DNA of 45,781 bases. Source: JANPLN01 sp041736155 (GTDB taxonomy: Bacteria > Bdellovibrionota > Bdellovibrionia > Bdellovibrionales > JAGQZY01). The notes beneath the pieces are model-generated. The model made no database searches. It had not been told where the DNA came from and saw only the letters and a list, made by a program, of their open reading frames with translations. The stretch lies in contig JBGSUL010000121.1 in NCBI GenBank assembly GCA_041736155.1, positions 1 to 45,781 on the forward strand. The letters are read 5' to 3'. Every line of letters starts with the position of its first letter. Position 1 is the first letter of the stretch. Of this stretch, positions 16,789 through 26,300 are shown one piece after another. Made by a program: the position numbers and the translations under genes.

Positions 16789-17970
16789 ATGACGATGCAA
16801 AGCCCGATTTTTAATCAATATTCTGAGTCTGACTGGCGGGATTGGATCTGGCAGCAAAATCATGCGCTTAAAAATGTTACGCAGCTCCGCGAGTTGGCTC
16901 CTTGGCTTGAGTCTGGGCTGGAAAAAACCAGTCAAAACTTTCAATTTCAAATCACACCGTACTATCTTTCTTTACTCAATCTTAACGAAATGAACGACCC
17001 TCTGGCAAAAATCACATTTCCTACCTTGGCGGAGTTGGATTGGAAAAGTGATGAGTTCAGTGACCCCATTGGCGACCGTGTTCACGGCGAGCAAAGACAA
17101 CATCAACCCACGCCGGCCATTGTTCATCGCTATCCTGACCGCTGTTTGCTTTTTTTAACACCGCTATGTTCATCCTATTGCCGCTATTGTTTTCGTCGAG
17201 AGTTGGTAGCAAAACCTGAAAATACTTTTTCGAAAAATGTTCTCGAAAAGTCTGTGCAATACATTGCAGACACCACTTCGTTGCGGGAAGTGATTTTGTC
17301 AGGTGGGGATCCGTTATTGATGAGCGATGAAAAACTAGGCGGGTTTTTATCGCGTCTGGCGGAGATACCCCATCTGCGCACCTTGCGCATCCATACACGC
17401 TTTCCGGTTTTTAACCCTTTTCGGATTACACCGTCGTTGTTACAAGTGTTTTCCGAAATAAAACTCCCATTGACGATGATGGTACATGTGATGCATCCGC
17501 GAGAAGTGACCGATGAGTTTAAGATAGCCATGCGTCGCCTGCAAAAAGCAGGTGTGCTACTGCTCAATCAAAGTGTGCTGATCAAAGATTGCAATGACAA
17601 GGCGGAAATCCTTAAGGAACTGAGTTATAAATTAGTGGAATGCGGAATCGTTCCGCAGTATCTGCATATTCTCGATCGCGCGCGTGGCACTTCACATTTT
17701 CGTGTTTCGGTAGAGCGAGCTCAGCAAATCCTGCGCGAAATTCGCGGACAATTACCTGGCTACATGATCCCCCAACTCACGTTAGATATACCTGGGGGGC
17801 ACGGGAAAATTCCTCTCGAAGCGCCTTATTTTCAGGAGCATCAAGGCGCCTACAACATCACGTCGCCACTTTCACAGAGCGCCCGTTTGACCTATCAAGA
17901 CTCGGGTGTGGGGGCACGCCCTAAAGAAGCGCCCAACCTTGACCTCCGAGATGAGTCCCTCGCAAGATAA
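16789..17970 (+). CDS. KamA-family radical SAM aminomutase (lysine 2,3-aminomutase-like)
   Basis: About 393 residues. The Fe-S/SAM motif is CSSYCRYC (CxxxCxxC), preceded by HRYPDRCLLFLT as in lysine 2,3-aminomutases. GGDPL is the SAM-binding motif. LDIPGGHGKIP near the C-terminus carries the PLP-binding lysine. The family moves an amino group between C2 and C3 of lysine; EpmB relatives act on EF-P, free-lysine enzymes make beta-lysine. Length lies between these groups, and no efp or epmA is nearby, so the substrate is open. Start ATG 16789 is used; a TTG at 16759 and an ATG at 16795 are alternatives. The transporter gene follows after three bases. Confidence 0.88.
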   Translation: MTMQSPIFNQYSESDWRDWIWQQNHALKNVTQLRELAPWLESGLEKTSQNFQFQITPYYLSLLNLNEMNDPLAKITFPTLAELDWKSDEFSDPIGDRVHGEQRQHQPTPAIVHRYPDRCLLFLTPLCSSYCRYCFRRELVAKPENTFSKNVLEKSVQYIADTTSLREVILSGGDPLLMSDEKLGGFLSRLAEIPHLRTLRIHTRFPVFNPFRITPSLLQVFSEIKLPLTMMVHVMHPREVTDEFKIAMRRLQKAGVLLLNQSVLIKDCNDKAEILKELSYKLVECGIVPQYLHILDRARGTSHFRVSVERAQQILREIRGQLPGYMIPQLTLDIPGGHGKIPLEAPYFQEHQGAYNITSPLSQSARLTYQDSGVGARPKEAPNLDLRDESLAR

Positions 17971-17973
17971 GGC

Positions 17974-19245
17974 ATGCATTTACTCAAGGATCGCTCGTTT
18001 TACCCACTCTTTTGGACGCAATTTTTAGGTGCGTTCAACGACAATCTTTTAAAAAATGCATTTGTCATTGCTGTGACGATTTATTCTGTCCATGTTTTTG
18101 GCCTTCCCCCCGCACAGACCGTGGTCTTTGCTGGTGGAATTTTTATTCTACCATTTTTTATTTTTTCCGCAGTGGCAGGACAACTTTCAGACAAGTACGA
18201 TAAAAGTGTCGTTCTGCGACTGACCAAAATCCTCGAAATTGTGATTATGATTTTTTCGGCGTTTGCGTTGTGGATGGAAGATTACGAATTTCTTTTGATC
18301 ACATTATTTTTTATGGGTGCACAGTCCACATTTTTTGGGCCAGCGAAGTTTAGTATCCTTCCTCAACATGTCCCGAATGACAAATTGATTGCGGCCAATG
18401 CTCTGATAGAGATGGGCACCTTTCTCGCCATTCTTTTAGGTACAATCTTGGGCGGAGTTCTTATTTCTTTACCCAAGGGATCGATCATCGTGGCCGTAGT
18501 TTTATTGGTCGTCGCGGTGATCGGTTATCTGAGCAGTCGAAAAATTCCTTCCGCGCAACCTGGAAATGCAAAATTAAAAATTCACTGGAACCCAGTAACA
18601 ACCACATGGCGTCAGTTGCGCTTTGCACGACAAAATACGGCAGTTTCCGGAGCCATTTTGGGTGGTTCATGGTTTTGGTTTGTGGGATCGTTCGTATTGT
18701 CAATATTGCCGGGACTTTGTTTAAATCACTTTCATGGCAATGAAACACTCATTACGTATTTCTTAACACTCTTTTCGGTTGGTATTGGCATAGGCTCTGT
18801 CTTTTGTGACTATTTGATTCGTCGGTTTGATATAGTAAAAATTATTTTTTGCGGAATCATCGGTGTGGGAGCGTCACTCTTTGGCCTTTGTTTTTTATTT
18901 TTGCAACCTGTGGGCGAAGATAATGGGACCTTGTTGTCATTCCTCCAACAAGGTATAGGGGTGACTACCACGCTCTTGTTGATTCTTCTCGCTTTTATGA
19001 GTGGTCTGTACATTGTCCCCCTCAATGCCTTGGTGCAGAGAAAATCTTCTGTCGAAGTGCGCTCACAGGTGATCGCCGCTTACAATATCAATAACTCATT
19101 ATTTATGGTTTTAGCCTCGATTTTGCTTATGGGATTATTTTATATGCAGCTGTCATTTTTCGAAATTTTCCTCTGTCTTTTTATCATGCATACTTTTTTT
19201 GCCCTTTATTTTTTTCGACGACGACATCAGCTCATTGCAGAATGA
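17974..19245 (+). CDS. MFS transporter, LplT-like (lysophospholipid flippase)
   Basis: The 423-residue protein begins with the LplT signature FWTQFLGAFNDNLLKNAFV and has about 12 membrane segments, with the first-half MFS loop motif GQLSDKYDKSVVLR. In enterobacteria LplT brings lysophosphatidylethanolamine across the inner membrane for re-acylation, often fused or adjacent to the Aas acyltransferase. No acyltransferase gene is seen here, so the exact cargo is inferred. It is tightly coupled to the KamA gene (three-base gap), which makes a joint transcript likely but does not explain a shared role. Confidence 0.85.
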   Translation: MHLLKDRSFYPLFWTQFLGAFNDNLLKNAFVIAVTIYSVHVFGLPPAQTVVFAGGIFILPFFIFSAVAGQLSDKYDKSVVLRLTKILEIVIMIFSAFALWMEDYEFLLITLFFMGAQSTFFGPAKFSILPQHVPNDKLIAANALIEMGTFLAILLGTILGGVLISLPKGSIIVAVVLLVVAVIGYLSSRKIPSAQPGNAKLKIHWNPVTTTWRQLRFARQNTAVSGAILGGSWFWFVGSFVLSILPGLCLNHFHGNETLITYFLTLFSVGIGIGSVFCDYLIRRFDIVKIIFCGIIGVGASLFGLCFLFLQPVGEDNGTLLSFLQQGIGVTTTLLLILLAFMSGLYIVPLNALVQRKSSVEVRSQVIAAYNINNSLFMVLASILLMGLFYMQLSFFEIFLCLFIMHTFFALYFFRRRHQLIAE

Positions 19246-19375
19246 ATAGACAATTCTCCACCTGAGTCATTCAATTTGAGATTGAAGATGTTTGCTTGTT
19301 TCATATTGAGAGAAATGTGAAAAAAACACTCGACCAAGCTACAGCTTACCTTCGATTTTTCCGAAGAGGATAGAG

Positions 19376-21088
19376 TTGCGGGGGTTCCATTTGAAACAGC
19401 CTAAAAATATTTCTCGTCGTTTATTTTTAAAAGGTTCCGGCGGCGCTGTGTTGGCTTTGCCAATCTTACCCTCGCTTTTGCCCCGAGAGACATGGGCGCA
19501 AAGCGTAGCTCCAGTGAAAAGATACTTTAATTTTGTCGGCGGCTACGATTACGGGCATCATCAACATTGGTTTCCAACACTCAATCAACCTTCACAAATT
19601 TATACACCCAGCAATGGAGATTATGCATTTCGTTACCAACCACTCAATACATTTGTGAGTCCCACATCGACTAACGATCTTTCTTTGATCTTAGGGAATC
19701 GAATGAATCCTTTAGTGAACAAAATGAATATTTTCCGTGCGCTGAATTTTCACACGCGAATTGCTCATGGGCAGGGGCATATGCTGGGCAATGTGGCCGC
19801 TACCGATGGACATGATACCCAAGTGGTCTTGCTCAAAAAACTGCGTACGATCGATCAGGTATTAGCGAACAATCGTCGGTTTACTCCTTATACACAAGAT
19901 CCACTTATTTTAAGCAGTACCTACAATTCGTACTCGTTTGCTGGTGACACATTGGGAAATATCAATCAGGTCGGACGTCGTTGGCCAGAGCCTTATGCGT
20001 TGTTTGATTCTCTATTTAATGGCCGAATCGAAGGGGGAACCACCACGACCACTGTTCCCCACCGTCGTCGCGATATTTTAACTCGCGTTTTAGGAGACTA
20101 TCAGCGTGTGACGAATGGTCGCAATATCAGTTCTGCGGACCGTCTGATTTTAGATAATATTATGGATCAACTCTCTGACATTCAAGCCCGTTTGCCCGGT
20201 GGGACAGTCACTTCTGTTTCTGGATGTACGTTTTCTAATATCAATACCAATCAAACACGCACGGATAATATTGCCCCTGATCTTTACAATGTCGAACAGC
20301 ATGCCTATGCTTTCCAACTCTATGCGAGAATATTTGCAGCTGCCGCATCGTGTGATATACATCGAGTTTTTGGCTTTCACACAAGTATATCTGATCATTT
20401 TGATCGCAATAACGCAGAAGACTTTCACCAAGGTCATAGTCACAAACCTTGGACGACCATCGCTGAAAACAACAACCGCGTGAATCACGTCTGGATGGCG
20501 CAGATTTGGCGTATGTATATGGATAACTTTTTAGCGCCATTGACATTAACTTTAAACAGCATGCAAGACACAAATGGTAAGTCGATTCTTGATAATTCTC
20601 TGGTTCACGCCACCTTCGAAAGTAGTGTTGTTCATAGCGATATGAATCGACCGTGCTTAATGATTGGCGGCGCCAATGGTTCATTAAATACAGGTTACCT
20701 TATCGATTACTCACGTCGAGAATTCGGACCACATCGTTTACAGGGCGACAACTTTGATGTAAATCCCGCAGATTCTACATTTGGACATTCTTACTACGGT
20801 CAGCATTACAACCGTTCTTTAACAACAATTTTAAAAGCTATGGGTTTAAATCCTTCCGAGTACGAAGACGACACTATCAATCAGTTCTTCCGTGGTCGTA
20901 CCGACAGTCGCATTGGCGCGCAGAACAATGGGATTTCGAATGTGGGAGGCTATGGCCATATTGGCTCAGAGTTCAGTGGAACAACCTGGAATATTTCAAC
21001 AGCAGATTTGTATACACAGGAATATGGACGACACAATTACCACTTTTATAAAGAGTCCTTGCCACTTCCACCAGGAAGTCAGTCATGA
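19376..21088 (+). CDS. Tat-exported DUF1552 protein
   Basis: The 570-residue product starts with a twin-arginine signal, SRRLFLKGSGGAVLALPILP, with cleavage probably after WAQ, so it folds before export. The body has the features of DUF1552 proteins, which occur mainly in Planctomycetes, Myxococcota and Bdellovibrio-like bacteria: many His and Asp residues (GHDTQ, DHFDRNNAEDFHQGHSH, HSYYGQHYNRSL), suggesting a metal-binding fold distantly like sulfatase/DUF1501 proteins. The biochemical function is unknown. Start is TTG 19376 with AAGAGGA five bases before it. Its stop overlaps the start of the CxxCH lipoprotein gene (ATGA), the usual DUF1552 partner. Confidence 0.85.
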   Translation: MRGFHLKQPKNISRRLFLKGSGGAVLALPILPSLLPRETWAQSVAPVKRYFNFVGGYDYGHHQHWFPTLNQPSQIYTPSNGDYAFRYQPLNTFVSPTSTNDLSLILGNRMNPLVNKMNIFRALNFHTRIAHGQGHMLGNVAATDGHDTQVVLLKKLRTIDQVLANNRRFTPYTQDPLILSSTYNSYSFAGDTLGNINQVGRRWPEPYALFDSLFNGRIEGGTTTTTVPHRRRDILTRVLGDYQRVTNGRNISSADRLILDNIMDQLSDIQARLPGGTVTSVSGCTFSNINTNQTRTDNIAPDLYNVEQHAYAFQLYARIFAAAASCDIHRVFGFHTSISDHFDRNNAEDFHQGHSHKPWTTIAENNNRVNHVWMAQIWRMYMDNFLAPLTLTLNSMQDTNGKSILDNSLVHATFESSVVHSDMNRPCLMIGGANGSLNTGYLIDYSRREFGPHRLQGDNFDVNPADSTFGHSYYGQHYNRSLTTILKAMGLNPSEYEDDTINQFFRGRTDSRIGAQNNGISNVGGYGHIGSEFSGTTWNISTADLYTQEYGRHNYHFYKESLPLPPGSQS

Positions 21089-23220
21089 CAAAAAATATGA
21101 AGTTTAAAATGTTGCAGATAAGTTTTCTTTTGCTGACGTGGCTGGTGGTTTCTATGAATGGTTGTGGAAATCCGGTACATATGAATTTGTCTTCTTCATC
21201 ACGGAGTAGTTTGGAGCTGGATCTTTTTGGCAAAGTCCAAACTATTCTGCAAAGAGATTGCATGGGGTGTCACACGGATGGTGGCAGTGCTCCGACGTTC
21301 AATTATTCTCACGAGAGTGATTTTGTCAGGAGCGGTCTCATTGTTCCTGGTAGTCCTCAGAATTCCAAACTCATTTTCCGTCTGAAAAACTTTAATGATC
21401 CAGTGGCCACTACAGATAATATGCCGTTGAACACAACATACCAAATTCCAGACAGTGATTACCAATTGATCTACACCTGGGTCTTGGACATGAGTTCGAC
21501 AAATACCCCCTACGCATGTGATGAGAGCAAAGTGAGTTATACAAATATTGCCGCAGTCAATGCGAAACGCTTGAGCCAAAGGCAATATCTGAATACACTT
21601 CGTGATATTTTAGTACCTGCGCTTTCGGCGTCCACGGCCAATACCTTTATCACCACTGCAATGGGCGGCGTCTTTTTTCCAGAAGACACAGGCGAATATT
21701 TTAAACGAGAAAATGATGTCTTAAACGGTGATCATGCCAATGGTTTTTTTACCGTGGCGGACCGATTGGCGCAAAGCGTGGTTGATAACTCCTCAGCTCT
21801 ACAGTCTCTTGTGACTTTTTATATCAATCTTGAACCGGGCGCTTGCACAGCAACTACAATTTCGAATTTGAATACGACATGCCGTAGTCGTTTGGTAAAC
21901 AATTTAGCGAGTCGTATCTATAGACGTCCCTTACGCACACCGGAACAAAACGTGCGACTGAATACAGGAGTTGTTGTAGATGAATTAGCTCCTTTGGTTG
22001 AGGAGCTCAATAGTGCCAGCTCTGTGCAGGAGGGAGTCAGTCAATTATTATTCCGGCTTCTGGTATCACCCCATTTTCTTTTACGTCTTGAAGACCAAAA
22101 TCTCCTTGCTAATAATTATCAGGGCTCGCAGGTTTATTGGTTGAGCTCATTTGCGGTTGCCAATCGTTTGAGTTTTCGTTTTTGGAATTCCATGCCCGAT
22201 CAAGGATTGTGGAATATGGCTCTGGGCGATGATCTCACGACCGACGAAGGATATTTGAAGGCGCTTAACTATGTGTTAAATCAGCAGGCCAAGATGGATG
22301 ATTCCCTACGTGAATATTTTAACGACTGGTTAAAGTTGGATCGTACACCGCAATTTAATACCAATGCCCGATTTTCACTGATCACGCCAGTGACGTTTAA
22401 TGCACAACTGCGTACAGATATGATTTCCGAAATTCAAGAACTTGGTTCCTATGTTTCCCTCTCTGGTGGATCGTATGAAGATATTTTTACCACCAACGTT
22501 TCTTTTGCGCGTTCTCCAAGTCTTCTTTCGCTGTACGGACTTTCTACGTCCGCGCCAACGAAGATCTCCGAATCTAACGCAGTTCGTTTTCCAGCAAGCC
22601 AACGTGCTGGTATTTTGACGCGCGGAGCGTTCTTGGCCTCGGGAAGTGAGTTTGCCAGTCCGATAGTAAGAGGGCATCGTGTGCGTAAAGATATTTTGTG
22701 CTTAAATCTGGCTGCGCCTCCAGCTGATGCTATGGATGTTTTTAACAGCATTCCTGTCCCCCATATAACGAGCACGCGAGATAAGGTTCGTATCAAAACT
22801 TCGGGGGCCAACTGTATCGGTTGTCACAATGTTATTAATCCTCTTGGATTTGCGCTTTCTAATTACAATTCGTTTGGTTCATTTATCACCCAAGAGCCAA
22901 TTTTTAGTGATACGACAACAGCGATTGATGCCACTGTTCCCGTAGATTCACAGGTGGACATGTCGGCTCTTTTTGGCGCCGGGGCTCAGGTCAACGGAGC
23001 CATCGATTACAGTGAATACATTGCAGGACAACAATCAGCAAAAGTCTGTTTTGCAGAAAAAATTATGCGATACTCCCTTGGGAGACCAGTGAGTGCGTCT
23101 CAAGATGCGTGTCGTCTCAGTAAGATTTATACAAACCTCGATCCAAATGCGAAACTTTTTGATGCTTTTCGTTCCAGTGCATTAGACGCCGAATTTCGCC
23201 TCCGACGAGTGGATCCTTAG
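21085..23220 (+). CDS. Cytochrome-c-like lipoprotein with DUF1595/1592/1588/1585 domains
   Basis: The 711-residue product has a lipoprotein signal ending MNGC. CMGCH (Cys59, Cys62, His63) is a c-type haem or CxxCH site in the N-terminal segment, and ANCIGCHN (Cys577-His581) is a second one. Between and after them lie the blocks of this family: RRPLRTPEQ (DUF1595), the LLRLEDQ to SFRFWNSMPDQGLW region (DUF1592), RAGILTRGAFLASGS with SPIVRGHRVR (DUF1588) and FAEKIMRYSLGRPVS (DUF1585). Such proteins pair with DUF1552 partners; their function is unknown, though redox activity at the cell surface is a fair inference. The start overlaps the previous stop by ATGA, so the two are translated together. 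Confidence 0.9.
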   Translation: MTKNMKFKMLQISFLLLTWLVVSMNGCGNPVHMNLSSSSRSSLELDLFGKVQTILQRDCMGCHTDGGSAPTFNYSHESDFVRSGLIVPGSPQNSKLIFRLKNFNDPVATTDNMPLNTTYQIPDSDYQLIYTWVLDMSSTNTPYACDESKVSYTNIAAVNAKRLSQRQYLNTLRDILVPALSASTANTFITTAMGGVFFPEDTGEYFKRENDVLNGDHANGFFTVADRLAQSVVDNSSALQSLVTFYINLEPGACTATTISNLNTTCRSRLVNNLASRIYRRPLRTPEQNVRLNTGVVVDELAPLVEELNSASSVQEGVSQLLFRLLVSPHFLLRLEDQNLLANNYQGSQVYWLSSFAVANRLSFRFWNSMPDQGLWNMALGDDLTTDEGYLKALNYVLNQQAKMDDSLREYFNDWLKLDRTPQFNTNARFSLITPVTFNAQLRTDMISEIQELGSYVSLSGGSYEDIFTTNVSFARSPSLLSLYGLSTSAPTKISESNAVRFPASQRAGILTRGAFLASGSEFASPIVRGHRVRKDILCLNLAAPPADAMDVFNSIPVPHITSTRDKVRIKTSGANCIGCHNVINPLGFALSNYNSFGSFITQEPIFSDTTTAIDATVPVDSQVDMSALFGAGAQVNGAIDYSEYIAGQQSAKVCFAEKIMRYSLGRPVSASQDACRLSKIYTNLDPNAKLFDAFRSSALDAEFRLRRVDP

Positions 23221-23264
23221 CGCAGGAGCTTGCGAATCTACAGCGATGTGCTATACGGTTTCAC

Positions 23265-24344
23265 ATGGAAATTTCAATCACGCGCACTAGCACGCCCAAA
23301 TCGCGTCCTCCCGTTGACCAATTAGGTTTTGGTCGTCATTTTAGCGACCACATGTTCGTTGCTCGTTATTCACAAGCCAAGGGCGGGTGGTACAGCTCGG
23401 GAGTTGTTCCCTACGCACCATTTTCTATCGATCCCTGCGCCAGTGTACTTCATTACGGGCAAGCACTCTTTGAAGGAATGAAGGCGTTTCGCCAAAAAGA
23501 AAATCAGATCGCCGTACTTCGACCGCATTTCAATTGGCAACGCATGGCTGATGGGGCGGATCGTTTATGTATGGTGGCTCCGCCTGAAGATCTTTTTATG
23601 CAGGGACTCAGTGCCCTTTTGCGTGTGGATCAAGATTGGATTCCTACAGAGCCCGGCACGGCGATGTACATTCGTCCCACGTTGATAGCCACGGAAGCCT
23701 TTTTGGGAGTTCGTCCATCGACAGAATATATTTTTTATATCGTCCTTTCGCCCGTGGGCAATTATTACGGCAGCACTTCGCAAGCTGTGCGCATTTGGGT
23801 GGAAAAAGAATACACCCGCGCCGCTCCTGGTGGGTTGGGGGCGACCAAAGCTGGTGCCAACTACGCCGGAAGTTTAAAAGCAGCACTTCAAGCTCGCGAA
23901 AAAGGTTTTGCGCAAGTCTTGTGGTTGGATGTGGATAAAATCAATATCGAAGAAGTGGGAACGATGAACGTATTTTTTGTGGTGAATGGAAAAGTCATTA
24001 CACCCAAACTCACGGGCACAATCCTCGACGGTGGAACACGGGCTATGGCCATCGATCTATTAAAATCATCAGGGCAAGTTGTGGAAGAACGTCTGATATC
24101 ACTGACAGAGCTACAAGACGCTCACAAGGCGGGCACATTTACAGAGGCCTTTGGTACTGGTACGGCGGCCGTGATTACACCCATTCGTGATCTCACCTCT
24201 GGTGATTTTCAAATGAATTTTGATTCTGCAAACACAGCGGGTATGGGTCCTGTGGCAGCGAAACTTTACGAACAGATCACGTCATTGCAAACAGGAAAAA
24301 CTTCCGATAGCCATCAATGGCTTTACATTGTTCCCAATAAATAA
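23265..24344 (+). CDS. ilvE: Branched-chain amino acid aminotransferase (type II)
   Basis: The 359-residue PLP enzyme transfers amino groups between glutamate and Leu, Ile or Val in the cytoplasm. It has YGQALFEGMKAFR near residue 75, RPHFNWQRM (substrate-loop Arg), RPTLIATEAFLGV, the Schiff-base lysine Lys195 in GATKAGANYAGS, EEVGTMNVFFV, and FGTGTAAVITPI near the C-terminus. Length and the N-terminal extension match the BCAT2-like group rather than the 310-residue E. coli IlvE. It stands as a single gene about 45 bp after the cytochrome-like gene with no visible ilv or leu neighbours. Confidence 0.94.
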   Translation: MEISITRTSTPKSRPPVDQLGFGRHFSDHMFVARYSQAKGGWYSSGVVPYAPFSIDPCASVLHYGQALFEGMKAFRQKENQIAVLRPHFNWQRMADGADRLCMVAPPEDLFMQGLSALLRVDQDWIPTEPGTAMYIRPTLIATEAFLGVRPSTEYIFYIVLSPVGNYYGSTSQAVRIWVEKEYTRAAPGGLGATKAGANYAGSLKAALQAREKGFAQVLWLDVDKINIEEVGTMNVFFVVNGKVITPKLTGTILDGGTRAMAIDLLKSSGQVVEERLISLTELQDAHKAGTFTEAFGTGTAAVITPIRDLTSGDFQMNFDSANTAGMGPVAAKLYEQITSLQTGKTSDSHQWLYIVPNK

Positions 24345-24556
24345 ATGGCTCTAATGAATTAGCTCTCAGATTGAGCGGGTCATCCGGTAGGTTGATTTAT
24401 TCCCCATGGGAGCCACGTTATAAAAAAATGGTTTCCATTGAGTACTTTTTTTGGACATCTTTATTCAAAAATGAAATAAGCACCATTTTAAGACCACCCG
24501 GAGATTGGCGTCGTCTTTGCTTGGAAAGGTGGTGAGATGAGGGAGAGGAGTTCAAA

Positions 24557-24820
24557 ATGTTAATTCAACTAAACCCGCCCATTCCCCTACAAACGAGTAT
24601 GGGAGCCGGCATGGCACATTTTTTAATCGATTACTCTTGTGAATATGATCTTTTTTGGGTGGTTTTTCTTAATGAAACAGGTGAGTGCTGGACGTTTAAT
24701 AACAAAGAAATCCGCGCACAAAAAAATATAACTTTAGGCCGCAAGGGTGTAAATTTTATTCCCGAGCCTAGGGTTCTAAAATCCACACCGGCGTCCACCA
24801 CGCCGATCAAACAGTTTTAA
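24557..24820 (+). CDS. Small conserved protein of unknown function
   Basis: The 87-residue product contains GAGMAHFLIDYSCEYDLFWVVF and TGECWTFNNKEIRAQKN, which I recall from short uncharacterised proteins found across many bacteria; no function is known to me. It has no signal peptide or membrane helix. A good ribosome site (GAGAGGAG at about 24542-24549) precedes the ATG. It lies six bases upstream of the YihY gene, so the two are co-transcribed. Confidence 0.7.
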   Translation: MLIQLNPPIPLQTSMGAGMAHFLIDYSCEYDLFWVVFLNETGECWTFNNKEIRAQKNITLGRKGVNFIPEPRVLKSTPASTTPIKQF

Positions 24821-24825
24821 AAGAG

Positions 24826-25665
24826 ATGGGTCTCTTTAAGCGGCGATTTTTCAATTTAAGCACGGAGATTAGCAAACACGAGATATTAACGCTCGCGTCC
24901 TCTCTGGCCTTTTGTATTACCTTAGCTGTGGCTCCCTTTTTGGTCGTCTTATTAATCACCGCAACCCTCTTGCCTGAATCCTATAGAATTTCTATAGTCA
25001 ACGAATCACAAAAATTAATGGGGCCCGAAGCTGGAGCTTTTTTTCGTGTCATTGCCCAGGGTGCACAAAGCCAGACCTACCATGGTGTGAGTGGTACGCT
25101 GTCATTCCTTGTGATTATTATTTCGGCCTCATCGATTTTTTCTCAACTGCAATACGGCATGGATAAAATTAATGAAACAAATTCTACAGATTCTTCTTGG
25201 AGTTTTTTAAGTTTTCTACGCGATCGGTTGGTGTTTTCCGCGTTAGTGGTCGGTATGGCCGTGCTGATGTTGGCATCTTTGATCATGAGCACCGTTATCA
25301 ATAGTTTTATGCAGGGAGTTCATGCTGCGATTTTTATTTTTCTCTCTTTTATGATTACAGTGACGTTGCAAACGTTTATTTTCGCCTGCGTATTTCGTTT
25401 TGTTCCAACAAAAAAAAATTCTTGGCCAAAAAGTTTGATTGCCGGAATGATGGCCGCTCTCTTTTTTGCTTTAGGAAAAGAACTCGTGGGAATATATCTT
25501 ACTACTTTCGCCCTTGGGTCTATCTACGGGGCTGCGGGCTCAATGATTATTTTTCTGATTTGGTTGTATTATTGTTCTCTGGCTTTTTATCTCAGTCAGG
25601 AGTTCACCAATCATTTAGTACTTGGTGAGGACGGAGAAATTGCGATGGACAGTTTTAAACGGTGA
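24826..25665 (+). CDS. YihY/UPF0761-family membrane protein
   Basis: The 279-residue protein has about six membrane helices in the YihY/BrkB (formerly called RNase BN) arrangement: an N-terminal amphipathic part, ASSLAFCITLAVAPFLVVLL, a loop region, then paired helices to YGAAGSMIIFLIWLYYCSLAFYLSQEFTNH. The conserved Ala-rich first helix and the C-terminal GAxGS-IxFLxWxY-S pattern are characteristic. The molecular role is unsettled; a transporter or envelope role is proposed for some members. The C-terminus overlaps the convergent dCMP deaminase-family gene by eleven bases. Confidence 0.87.
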   Translation: MGLFKRRFFNLSTEISKHEILTLASSLAFCITLAVAPFLVVLLITATLLPESYRISIVNESQKLMGPEAGAFFRVIAQGAQSQTYHGVSGTLSFLVIIISASSIFSQLQYGMDKINETNSTDSSWSFLSFLRDRLVFSALVVGMAVLMLASLIMSTVINSFMQGVHAAIFIFLSFMITVTLQTFIFACVFRFVPTKKNSWPKSLIAGMMAALFFALGKELVGIYLTTFALGSIYGAAGSMIIFLIWLYYCSLAFYLSQEFTNHLVLGEDGEIAMDSFKR

Positions 25666-26110
25666 GCTCAGCAGCGCCGCTTTCGGTTTTTGGCAAATGC
25701 ACGACTTCGATATTTACCGATTTCAAGAGTTCTAAGGACTCAGGCAAGCGGTACTGTGTGCGATAAAAAACTTTGCGTACCCCACCCAAATTGATCAAGC
25801 GTTTGGCGCAAGCAGCGCAGGGGAGATGGGTGACAAAAACATGTTTTTCCACGGCGCGTGGAGAGTCGCAATTGATCACAGCATTTTCTTCAGAATGCAA
25901 ACAGCCACAGTTTCCCGCCTCGATGCGATCGCATTTATTTGGCAAACCTGCGGCGTTGCCATTGTACCCAATGGCCAACACTTTGCGATAATCGGTAGAG
26001 GTAATCACCGTACCGACATTCAGACGATGGCAGGTGGAGCGAGCGGCTAAGGCATGGGCTAGCTCCATATAAATTTCTTCAAAACTAGGACGTGCTTTTG
26101 TTGTTTCCAT
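25655..26110 (-). CDS. Deoxycytidylate/cytidine deaminase family protein (ComEB-like)
   Basis: About 151 residues. The zinc site is formed by HSEENA (His and catalytic Glu) and PCAAC (two Cys), with the N-terminal segment ARSTCHRLNVGTVIT and GYNGNAAGLPNKCD typical of dCMP deaminases. It converts dCMP to dUMP to supply dTMP synthesis, or acts on a related nucleotide. The extra cysteines in CDRIEAGNCGCLH match a second zinc site seen in this family. A TTG at 26137 is in frame, but the ATG at 26110 fits family length better. It faces the YihY gene and lies divergently from the B12-MerR gene at 26301. Confidence 0.9.
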   Translation of the reverse strand: METTKARPSFEEIYMELAHALAARSTCHRLNVGTVITSTDYRKVLAIGYNGNAAGLPNKCDRIEAGNCGCLHSEENAVINCDSPRAVEKHVFVTHLPCAACAKRLINLGGVRKVFYRTQYRLPESLELLKSVNIEVVHLPKTESGAAELTV

Positions 26111-26267
26111 AGGCGTGTTCCCCAAAGTAGCGGGCAACTTATCTTGGAATTTAAAGGTTTAGTACTCTTTTTCTTCGTTTCGGGCATGGAGAAGGCACCT
26201 TAGTTTGTGGCGCATGGAGTTAGCGGTGTCGAGGGGTTTGCGTCGACAAGAGACTGGGTCTGTCGTT

Positions 26268-26289
26268 TTGTATAGAAAATTCTATACAA
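26268..26289. promoter_or_regulatory. Operator-like palindrome before the B12-MerR gene
   Basis: TTGTATAGAA and TTCTATACAA are perfect inverted arms around AA. A weak promoter (TTGTAT, 16 bp, TATAGA at 26290-26295; or -10 TACAAT at 26285-26290) overlaps it, so a bound regulator would block RNA polymerase. Autoregulation by the adjacent MerR-type protein is the simplest reading. Transcription from here would leave almost no leader before the ATG at 26301. Confidence 0.6.
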
Positions 26290-26300
26290 TATAGAGAGGT

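Noticed and set aside
24345..24556. Riboswitch or leader RNA before the 24557 gene
   Set aside because: No recognisable consensus or extended paired structure could be seen by eye in the 212 bp.
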